DNA of 64,000 bases from Isosphaeraceae bacterium (lineage in GTDB: Bacteria > Planctomycetota > Planctomycetia > Isosphaerales > Isosphaeraceae), in contig JANXSX010000212.1 of NCBI GenBank assembly GCA_025356475.1, positions 42,900 through 106,899 on the forward strand, read 5' to 3'. Of this stretch, positions 36,087 to 48,000 are shown one piece after another. The notes under the pieces were generated by a model. That model searched no databases and had not been told where the DNA came from. It saw nothing but the letters and a program-made list of their open reading frames with translations. How positions within the stretch are numbered: the stretch's first letter is position 1; each line of letters starts with the position of its first letter. Both the position numbers and the translations under genes were made by a program.

Positions 36087-39000
36087 ATGCCTCGCAAACC
36101 ATCGTGGATGGAACAGGGATGGGGTCGTGGGAAGCGCAAGGGAACGGCGGACCAGGCTCAGGTTCCATTCTCGAAGCTGGCCCGTCGAGAATTCGAGCTC
36201 AAGCTGATCCTTGAGGAACTCGAACAGCGGTTAGCCCCGACTGCGGATATCACTTATAGCTGGCTACTCGCCCACACGCCCAACGACATCACCCACGGGG
36301 CGACACTTGACTTGAAGATTGCCAGCCACGATGCGGCGGACTGGCTGCAACTGGTGGAGTCGGGCACGACAAGTTCTCTCCAGGAAGTTCAGCTCACCCA
36401 AGACCGATCGGTCGACCTCACTGGGGGGCCATTCGCCGATTCTCTGACGATAAACTTCGCTTCTGCCGCTTCCAGCCACTACGCGATCTCGTTGAACTTT
36501 GATGGTGGGACCAACCTTCCCCTCGTTCATGACCAGGTCACCGTTGCCGGGGCGGGGACCGTCTATCAACCTCAGTCGTTTTCGCTGACCAGTAACCGCG
36601 ACATCAGTGTTGTCGGCAAGGTCTCAACGGTCAACGACCTGACAATCGCCGCCAACGATTCCAATAACGGGGGCGTTTTCGGATCGGGCCTGCTGGCGAA
36701 CGCATCCGCCACGATCATCGTTGATACGGCAAACCTGACCGGCCGGAACATCAAGCTCACGTCGACCTCGACGGTAAATGTCGATAACACCGGCTTCGGA
36801 GTGAGTTTCGCCAAGGCTGCCTTCGTCACTTCGGACTCGAACGCCGCAGTGACGATCAAGAGTGGGACGATCACAGCCACGGGTGATCTGACGATCTCGG
36901 CAACTTCAACGGTAACGACGAAGGCCAGCACAGCCGGCGACTCCTCAAGTGCAACGACTTCGGTCGACGCCGCAGTCGCCAGTTCGATCATTCACAGTGT
37001 CTCGAGCGTCGATGTCCAGGGTGGAACCCTCTCGGCAACGGGTAAGGCCGACATCACGGCGAAGAACACAGTCCATAGTACGAGTATCGCCGACGGGAGC
37101 CCAGGAACGGCGGGCGGCTCGGTCGGGGTTTCTGTTCTCTGGGGAGATACAACCGCAACGATTAGCGGCGGCACAATCAGCGCGACCCAAGTCAATTTAA
37201 CCGCGACTAGTGACCGGAGTGGCACAACGATCGCTAAGGCCAGCCCCGGCGGAGCCGACAATGGAGGAGGATCAAACGAGTCGGAGAAACGGCTCAGCAC
37301 TCCCAACCCGAACACGGCCAAAGACGGTAAGTCGGTCGACTCCGCAAGTACTGGGGACGCGAGTACCGGAGGGGGAAGCGTCGGATTTGCAGGGGCCGTC
37401 TCGGTCGGAGTCTTGACCGGAGATACCAAGGCTCGAATTACCGCAGGCTCGGTGACCGCCACGACCGGCGACATCACCGTGAACGCCAGTGGAACCAGCA
37501 ACCTGACCACGACCGCCGATGGATCTCCAAAGAGCGGATCGTCCGGGACAGCGGTCGGTGTCGCGATCGGAGTGGGTGTCGCGGTGGTCGAAACCATTGC
37601 CTCACTGAGTGGATCGCCCGACCTTCACGCAGCCAACATCAACCTCAACGCCACGACGCCCGCCAGTATATTCGATACCGAGGCAACCTCAGGAGCGAGC
37701 GGTTCAGGCGTCAGCGTCGCAGGTTCGTTGACTGTCAATGTTGCAACTGTGAAGACCAATGCGGTGGTCAACACCGGCGCGTCGGTCAACGCGAACGGTG
37801 CAAACGTCGGGCTGACCGCGACCTCGACGATGACAAGCACCTCCGCCGCCAAGGCCAAAAAAGACGGGGCGACCGGCAAGAGTGTCGGCGTTGGCGCATC
37901 GCTCGGCTTAAATATCGTCAACGACACGACAACCGCCGCCGTGCGAGACACTGCCACATTGACGGCTGCGGGAAATCTGTCCCTCAACGCCACATCCACG
38001 GATACCCTGACCACCGAGGCCCAAAATGCGGCATCCGGTGGTGTTGCGGTCTCCCCGACTGTCGCGATCTCGATCGCCAACGTCACGACGGGTGCGACGG
38101 TGGGCACGGGATCTCTCCTCACTCTAACCGGAACTTTTGACGCCACCGCGACTCAGACTGCGACGGCGACAACCAAGGCCATGGGCGATGCCAAGGGGAC
38201 AGGGAGCGCGGCCATCGGCGCGTCGCTCGCCCTGTCGATCGTGAATGATTCGGCGACGGCGACGACCGCCCGGGACGTGAGCGCTACGGGGGCGATCGGT
38301 TTCTCGGCATTCGCCTCATCCGCGAGCGAGACCGACGCGACCGCGAGCGCTGAGGGTGCGAAGGATAAGGACAACGACACCTCGGGCAAGGATGTCAAAG
38401 GCAAGTCCGACGATCAGCTCAAGGTCGCTAATAAGCGGGGCGCGGACGACGGAGGCACCGATTCAGGACAGACATCGACCCCGAAGGCGTCGACCTCGGA
38501 TGGCGGAGTTAGCGTGGCGGCGGCGATCTCGATCAACATCGCCAAGACGACCTCACAAGCAGCCATCCTCGATACCGTCACGATCACTTCGACCGCAGGC
38601 AAGGTCGGGCTCACCAGTTCTGCCAATACGGACTCCAAGGCGATCGCCAACGGCTCGACCGCCGACACCGCGATCGGCATTGGCGCGGCTGTCGCCCTCA
38701 ATAAGGTCGACATCACGAACACAGCCTCGACCGGAAACGCGACGATCAATGCCGTCGGACTCGACATCGAGTCGCTCATGACGATTAATGGCAATGACGA
38801 GGTCCGGCGATGGGATGGTTCGACCTGGGTTCTGATCCCGTCGGGCTCGACACTGCCGGCGTCGGAAGTGGCGCGATGGGACGGCTCGGACTGGAGCATC
38901 ATCCCCTCGGGCACGACCCTGCCCGCCTCCTCTGCCGATGGCGATTACTTCCGGCTCACTCAGATGGATGGAACGCACCTCGCCGGGATCTATCTCCGTA

Positions 39001-42000
39001 TCGGCACGTCGTGGACGATCCAGCCTGCGATAGTCAACAGTGGTGCAAGCTACCCCACGTCACCATCGGTCGGGGACTTCTACCGTCTCGACGGTGATGA
39101 CTACCGCCTCACCGCAGTGGACGGCACAAATCAGCCGGGAATCTATCAGCGGAGCGGGTCAACCTGGGTCCTTCAGGTTGTCACGATCGGCGACGGATCG
39201 GTTTACCCGTCAAATCCCTCGACCGGCGATTTCTTCAGGCTTGCTGAACATAGTATTGATGCCGAGGCAACATCGGGTGCCGCGTCCGACAAGGTCGGCA
39301 TCGCTGGCTCGCTGGCCTTGAATATCATCACAAATGACACTGAGGCCTTGATCAAGGGCTCGGCCCACGTCACGGCGAACGCCGGTGATGTCACGCTGAG
39401 AACACAGAGTACGGAAGAAGAGAACGCGAACGCGACTTCCAAGTCCGAAGCGGGCAAGGTGGGGGTCGGTGCCTCGATCGGTCTGAATATCGTCACTTCG
39501 CACGTCACCCGCTCAGCAATCGAGGATGGCGCGACGCTGATCGGCGGTCAGAACCTGACAGTGAGCGCGACCTCGTTCCACGTTGTGACAACTTCCGACA
39601 AGGCAGGAGCTGAGGGGGGCGTGGCGGTCAGCCCTGCGGTTTCACTCGCGATCGTCACCGACACGACCACCGCGCGGATCGGGACCGGCGGCGACCTGAC
39701 GACCACGGGTGATGCCGTGATCCAGGCGACCGAGATTCAGTCAACAACCGCAACCGCCGACGCTGAGGCCGCAGGCGACAAGGTGGCCGTGGGTGCCGCA
39801 GTCGCGATCAACATTGCAACAGCCACGACAACCGCGATCCTAGCCCGGAACTTGAACGCCCTCTCCGCGATCATCGCCTCTGCCTCGACCATCTCCGGAA
39901 GCGCGATCTCCAAGGCGAGTGCCAAAGGAGAGGATCAGAGCGGTAAGAAGTCGGACGACCAGAGCAAGGACCAGGTTGGAAATAACCCGAACACCGCAGG
40001 CAAGACCAACGGGACACTTCCCAAGGCGAGCGACCAAACGGGAAGCTCCGATGGAGCCAGCGGAGCCAGTAAGACATCCAGCGACAAGTCCGGCAACAAG
40101 TCGAGCGGTGCCGGTATCGCCGCTGCGGTTGGCGTGAATTGGCTGCGATCCTCGAATATGGCGTCGATCGCGGATGGTGTCCAACTGACTGCAACCACCG
40201 GGTCGGTGAAAATCAGTGCCGCGAACCAGGCTGGGGCCACCGCCAAGGGAACCGGTACTGCGCTGAAATCGAGTTCCAAGGCCAACGTCGCTGCGGCGAT
40301 TGGTTTGAATGTCGCCACGATCAGCAACACGGCTCACATCGGTGCCAATGCCGTGGTCAGCGGTCATGGGGTCACGGTTGAAGCGATTACTCCGATCGGG
40401 CTCGAGAATGACTTCATCGTCTGGGGCCTGTCGGCGGCCGGAGGGACGAGCAGCGATTATTCGGTCGCGGGTTCAATTGGCGTCAATGTGATCTCGTTCA
40501 CGACGGAGGCCTCAGTTGGGACTGGTGCCCAGGTCAACTCCGTCGGCAACGTCACGCTGAACGCGACCGCACCGATGGGCCTTCAGAACATCGCGGCATC
40601 GGGTGCCCTCGGGACGAAGGTTGGGGTCGGCGCGGCGGTTGCGGTCAACGTCCTTTCCCCGGTTTCGACCAAAGCATTCATAGACACGAACGCCCAAGTC
40701 AATGCATCTGAAGTCTTGTCGATCAATGCGACCGCTTCGCTCTCCCCCATCAATGTCGAACTTCCGCTCCTGAAGCAGAAAATCGCGGTCTCGAGTGTCG
40801 GGATCGGTGGCGGAGTCGGCACAGGATCGGCGGCGATCGGTGGTTCGGTGATTGTTGATGTCTTCTCCTTGACGACACAAGCGTATATTGCTTCGGGAGC
40901 CCAGATCAACCAGGCAGGGGCACCGGGGGCAAACCAGAGCATCACCATCACTGCGACCGACAACACTGTGCTCAAGAATGGTGCGGGTGGGCTCGGTGGT
41001 ACGACCGGATCGGCTGGAATCGGGATCGCGGTGGCGGTCGATGTCATCGATAAAGACACACGAGCCTACATTGGCAAATCTGCAATCGTGAGTGCGGACA
41101 AGGATGTGACGATCCAGGCGATTCGCACTGAACAGATCCTTGTCGTCGCGGCTGCTGCGGGCGTTGCCGATACGGCCGGGGTGGCCGCGTCGATCATTGT
41201 GGTGGTTCTCGACTCGGGAACTTCGAGCGGAACCAGGGCCTATGTCGATGGCGACTCATCGAGCGTGGCGACCGTTCATGCCCACGGGAACATTTTGGTC
41301 TCCGCAACGGACACCGCCGACAAGATTGAGCTTTATGCGGGAGGCTTGGCCTTCGGCGGCGATGCCGGAGTCGGAGTGGCGAGCACCACGCTGATTCGCG
41401 GAGGTTTGGTCGACGCCTCGATCGGCCAGCAAGCCGATATTCAGGCCCTTGGGGCCACTGGTCTCACCGTCTCCGCGACGCAGACCGAGAATATCTTCCT
41501 ACTGGCGATCGCTGGTGGTGCCTCGGGAACGGCTGCCGTTGCTGGGTCGGCTGTCGTCGATATCGTCAACGATACGACCACTGCCCACATCGACCGGGCC
41601 GCAACGGTCAATACCACTAACGTCGGGGCGAGTTCCACTCAAGGCGTCACGGTCACCGCCACCGATACGAGTACCATCAACGGGATCTCCGGCGCGCTTG
41701 CGATCGGCGGCGATGCAGGTGTCGGCGCTGGTGTCGATGTCGAGGTCATCACTAAAGACACCGAGGCGTGGATTGCCCAGGCCGCGACTGTTAACGCCCG
41801 AGGGAATCTAACCGTTGATGCCAGGTCGCAAGAGACCGCCTTGTCCATCTCGGTTGGGGCCGGATTCTCAGGATCGGCGGCGGTGACCGTGAACGCTGGG
41901 GTCTCGGTCTACAACATCACGACCAAGGCATTTATCGACGGCGGCCCGCTGCTAACCGATGGGGCGCAGATCAATATCGATGGTAGTGGGCGGGTCGCTG

Positions 42001-45000
42001 CCGACGAAACGCTGAAAATGAATCTGATCGCGGGCAATCTCTCGGGCTCGGGAAGTGTTGCAGTCGGTGCTGCTGCTGCCGTTCCGGTCGTTACCAAGAC
42101 CACAATCTCCTATATTGGTGACCATGCGATCATCAATGCAAAAGGGGGCGGGACGGGGCTCACGACCAAGACCGGGAACTACACGGTCAACTTGATCGAC
42201 ACCAGATTCGACCCCGCCGACGCCGTTCAAGGCGATGGCAAGACGATCGATCTGGGCTATGTTCATGGGCTGAGCGAGGGTCAGCAAGTTCTTTACGATA
42301 ATGGTGGCGGTTCAAATATCGGCGGGCTCAACGCCGGAACTGTCTATTATGTTCACCTAGTTGCTGCACATCCCACACAGATTCAGCTCGAAGCAACCTC
42401 GGGCGGATCGGTCATCACCGGCCTGAGTGTTCCATCGAACGGCGGTCAATCGCAGCGACTCACGCCGACGAACCAGGCTGCCCCTCGAAGCGATAGCTCC
42501 CCCCGATTCAATCCTGCAAAAGGTGTTAGCGGCGACACGATTAACTTGCCTTACTCCCTCAGCGTCAGCACCGGCGACCCGGTCGTCTATAGCGCAGGGG
42601 GCGGCAGCCCGATCGGCGGGCTGGTCGACGGCAGCACATATTATGTCATCAAGAACGGCGGGTCCATTCGGCTTGCTGCGACCAAGGACGACGCGACGGC
42701 GGGAACTCAGATCCATCTTGATAAGTCAAAGGCCACGGGTAAGTCGCACAGCATTGTCAAGCAGGGAAGCGTGCCCTCAGGGGATGCCTCTGAGACCGGG
42801 ATCCGCCAAATCTCGGCGGGGACTACCTCGGGATTTCAAGGCCTGGCCCTCACAGCGACCAGTAGCGGAGACATCGCGGGCATTGGCGTCAGTGCCGCGC
42901 TGTCGGGTGCTGTCGCGGTTGGGGTTTCGGGCACGGTCCAGATTATCACGAGCAATACCAGTGCCTATATCGGCAAGTCGGCACAGATCAATCAGTCACC
43001 AAACGCCGGAGCCATCACTCATCAATCGGTCCTGGTGGCCGCCGGTGATGTGTTCCACCAGTTGATGGTCGCCGCGTCGATTGCCATCAGCGGTGAAGTC
43101 GGTGTCGGAGCCAGTGTGACCGTGGGCGTGGTGAAGTTGAACACCGATGCCTATATCGACAACTCCGCAGTCGTGAATGCCGCGAATGATGTTGTCATCT
43201 CAGCTAACGGAATCGGTACTCTGGTCTCTGCCTCGGCCAGCGGCGGTGGTGGTACGGTCGGTGTGGCCGGTGCTGTCTCAGTGGTGATTCTCACAACACA
43301 TACCTATGCAAACACTGGTACGGGAGTCACGATCAACGCGGGTAACAACGTGCTGATCGCCTCCCGCGAGGACACCAAGGTTGTGGTCGTCTCGGGCGGA
43401 GTGGCCGGTGGGTTTGTTGGAGTCGGAGTGGGGATCGCAGTCACGACGATTACCAAAGACACTGAAGCATATATTGGCAATGGTAGCGTTGTTGATGCCA
43501 TGTCGACTCAGTCGGGAACACTGGCTGGAATCTACGATGGTACGATCGGTGGAGACACGTTCGGCAGCGAGGGAGCCTTTCATGGCCTCGCTGTCGAGGC
43601 GACGTCGAATGAGAGTGTCTTCGGTCTGGCGATCAGTGCGGCTGGCGGAGTCGTCGGGGTCGCGGGGGGTATCGGAGTCGCACTGGTCCACGCGACCACC
43701 AAGTCCTACATCGGCGACAACGCGCAAGTAAACCTTTTGGCCGGAGCCGGCAGCTCCCAGTCTGTGAATGTGTCGGCGGTTGACTTGACCAAGACCCTAA
43801 CCGTAGGTGGAGGTGTAGCCGGTGGGCTCGTCGGCGTTGCAGGTGGCATTGATATCGGAGTGGTTGACAACACGACCAAAGCGTATCTGGGGAGTGGGTC
43901 CAGTGTTCATGCCGCCAATAACGTTGATGTGAATTCGCTGTCGATCAAGAATGTGCAGACCTACGCGATCAGCATCGGTGGTGGGTTCGTCGGGGCTGCC
44001 GGTTCCGTGTCGGTCTGGACCGTGGGCGCGAATGCCAATACCACCTACTCCGACGGCTCCATCGATCGCGGTGTTTGGACTTCCTCAGCCGACTACAAGC
44101 AGGGCGACATCGTTACCGCATCGGACGGAAAACGGTATTCCGCGAAAACGGACCTGGCGCATCCTGCTTCCAACCCATCGAATGGCGCTAGTGGCAGCAA
44201 TTGGGAAGCAGCCCAAAATCCACTCCAGACTGACAACGGCAACGCAGCCGACCAAGCAGGAACCCAGGCTGCCGGTAGTGGCGGCTATAAGGATATTCTC
44301 CAGGGTACATCGAGCGGGTCGGGAGACAAGACCGATGGCCGAATTCGATCGGCGGCTGGTTCGAATTCGACCACTGGCACGTACAAGCAAATCAATGACA
44401 GTGCCCCTAACTCGAATCTCGTCACGAACACGCTCGGCGATACGAATCTGCCCGAGGGAACCGTCTCTGCGGTCAACTCGAACGCTGTGGTCGTCGCCGG
44501 TCACAGTGTGCATGTCCGTGCCGACGAGTCGATGAGCCTCAATGGAGTCGCGGGGACCGCCACCGGTGGTGTCGTCGCAATCGGGGGATCGGTCCTGGTC
44601 GCGAATATCGGCAGCCACACCGACGCATCGATCGGAGCAGGTGCGAATATCACTGCAGGCACCGGAAGCAGCGACGACGTTAAAGTCAGTGCGAACATGA
44701 CTGAGAATGTGTATGGACTCGCGTTCGCTGGCCAAGCTGGCGGCGTGGCGATTGCGGCCCAGGTTGCCGTCATCACCGACACCAGCAGTCAGCGGGCTCA
44801 TGTCGAAAATGGAGCCCAGATCCCGCAGGCTGGTGGAACCGTCGAGGTTGGAGCACACTCGAATCGAACGGTATTCGCTGACGCGATCGGCGTCTCCCTC
44901 GGTGCGGTCGCGGCTGGAGCAGCTATCGCGGTCACCGACGTGGGCGGAGACACGATGGCCACGATCGGCTCAGCCTCGATCGGCACGAGTCCACCGAAAT

Positions 45001-48000
45001 CTGTAAGTAACCTTCATGTTGTGGCCGATCCCCACACCACCGCCAAAGCCCGCACGATCGGTATCCAGGCAGGGCTCGGGCTGGCGATCAGCGGAACGGT
45101 TGCGGTTGCGAAGATTCACCCGACCATCTCTGCGACCATCGGGCCGAACGCAACGATCAACGTCAGCAACGACGTTCTGGTCGAAGCTGCTCCCCAGACG
45201 ACGGCCTCTGCGGAAGCTTACGGCGTCGCGGTTGGTGGTGGCATCTCGATTGGTGCCGCAGTCGCGGTCTCATTGGCGAGTCCGACCGTGACAACCTCGG
45301 TCCAGACCAATGGGCTAAGCGCCGGCCATGACGTGATCGTCCGCACCTTACATAACTACACGTTAGCAGGACCAGTTGCCGGCACCGGAGCGATCTCGAA
45401 GGTGAAGGCAGGAGCAGGGGGCGTCTTCGCCGGCACGGGCGCAGTCTCCCAGGCCGACGCGTCTGGGATCGTCTCGACATCCCTCACCGGTTCACAAGGG
45501 TCGTCGATCGCGGCGGGACATCAGATTTTAGTGAGTGGTCAGGCAGCGAATCCGGCGAATGCCGATACGATCGCGCTCGCGCTTGGTCTTGTCGGCATCG
45601 GCGCAAGTTCCTCGAACGCGAATTCGAATGGTTCAAATATCACCCATGCCGGTGGTTTGAATGTCGAACTGCTGTCGGGGACGGTCACAACAAGGGCGTT
45701 CAGCTCCGATAGTGCCATTGCGCACACCATCTCAGGGGCCGGCGGAATCGTTGCCGGGAGCGGATCGATACCGATCGCCAATGTCGGCTCGACGACCAAA
45801 GCCTCCCTCGACAATGGAACCATTGTTCATTCTTTAGCCATAACGCCAAGAAGCATCACGACGGGTCCGGTTCTTCCGGCAACGGCGGCTGATGGAACCC
45901 TCTTCAGCCTGACGCCTTCCCCCTCGATCTACCTCTACCTTGGCGGCAACTGGATCCTCCAGGTCACCACCCAAGCGACCGCTCTTCCCGGAGCAGGGAC
46001 CGTCTTACCCGGTAGTGCCGCCAATGGGGCTCTGTTCCTGTTGACTGCGGTTAGTGGTGCCAAGAACCCAGCCCTTTATCGCTACTCCGCAGGCTCGTGG
46101 GTCTTCTCGGCCCCGTTGAACACTCTGGTCGACATCCCTTCCGGGAATGGAATCACTCCAGGGGCTTATAAGTATGTGGGAGGAGTCTGGACCTTACAGA
46201 CTGTCCCCCAGGGAGGATTGTTGCCGGGTTCGGCGGGGGCCAATTCCCTGTTTCGCTTGCTACTCGCACCCACGCTCTACGTTCGGAGTGCAGGGGCCTG
46301 GCAGTTGACTTCATATCCTGCGGTCACGCAGTTCCCTCGCAACGCGGTGTCGGGTTCGATCTATCTGTTGACTCAGCAGGACGGACCATGGGGTCCGGGA
46401 CTCTACCAGATCAACCGAGGGGTGGTGTCGGTCAACGCGACCACCGTTCCATTCGCCCAAGCGAAAGCCGATGGGATTAGCGCGGGCGTGCTCGCGGTCG
46501 GAGTCTCTTATGCCACCACCACGGTGAATCCAGACGTCGAGGCGTGGGTCGGCAATGGATCGGTCATCCTCGCCGCAAGCCTGACGGTGAGTGCGAGCCA
46601 AACACTTGCTGGTGGTGCTCCCTCGTCAGATGCCTCCGCGTTCGGAGCAGTCGGAGGATTGATCGGGGTGGACGCGACCATCACCTCCGCGACCACGGCA
46701 AGTATCGTGAAAGGATTCATCGGTAACGGTAGTCAACTCACGATTGATGGCCAAACGTCAGTCTCAGCCACGAACAACAATCGGGAGTCGGCAAATTCGA
46801 GCAATATCACGGTGGGTCTGGCGGCAATCGGGGCCGCAACCGCCACAGCATCGTCCAACACCGTCACGCAAGCCTATCTTGGGAATGGCGTTGTACTCAC
46901 GGGCGCAGCACTCAACGTGACGGCCTCGGGTACCGATGAAAACGACGCAGTTACGACAGCGGGTGCGGGAGGCGTTGTTGCCGGAGCAGCCGTTATCCCG
47001 ACGATTCAGGCCACAAGTTTGGTACTCGCCCTGCTCGGTTCACCGCTCGGGGGAGTGGGCCCGCAGGTTGACCTGACTGGGGGAGGAAGTGGCGCGTTGA
47101 CGGTGGTCGCCTCGCACACTGCAACCGGTGGCGCTCAGGTGATCACAACAGCAATCGGCGCTGTATCGGGTGCAGGCGCGGTCTCGACGGACTCGGTCAA
47201 CTCCACCGTGATTGCGGCCATTAGTGATCAATCGCAGATCTATGCACGCAACATTAGCGTCACCGCCACGAATGGGACGGATCTGAACGACATCAGCCAA
47301 GGGACGACCGGTGGGCTCGTGAGCGTGGCAGGGGCTTCCAGCGTCGTCACTCTTACCATCACGACACAAGTCATCGTTGGTGCAAGTGCCCATGTCGAAG
47401 TCGTCGGCCCATCGTCGAACGATCACGTCTTTGAGTTGAACGCCTTGAACATCCTGAATGCCCTGAACAAAGTGACCTTCCTAACGGCGGGTGCTCTCTC
47501 AGGGGCTTCGACAAGCGGAACGATCACGACTCCGAAAGACCTCGCGCAAGTGCTGGTCAAGTCCTCAGCGGTCCTGATTAGCTCCGGGATTCTTGAGTTG
47601 ACCTCTCGGGGCACCGGCCAGCTTCACAACTTGATGCAAGCCGACACCTATGGGGTCGGCACGGTCAGCCTCGGCAATTCAACCATTGATGCCCGGCCCG
47701 ACAACGAAGTCAACATTCTATCAAACGCCCACCTTCGTGCCTTGGGTAACCTGAACTTAACCGCAGGGCGGGATGCCGATCCAAATATCGTCAGCTCCGC
47801 AGATCGTTATACAATTGAGGCTCGATGGGACGGTTTTGCGGGCTCCGCCATTCCGATTTCCAGCGTCAGTGCAAGTGCCGTCATCATTCAAACCAATAAC
47901 GTAACGATCGCAGTCAACGCGCTCACGCAAACGGCCCGCCAGGCTAACCTTTACGCCGAGCGATTCGGGATCGTGGACCTGACCGGCAAAGCCAAAGCCG

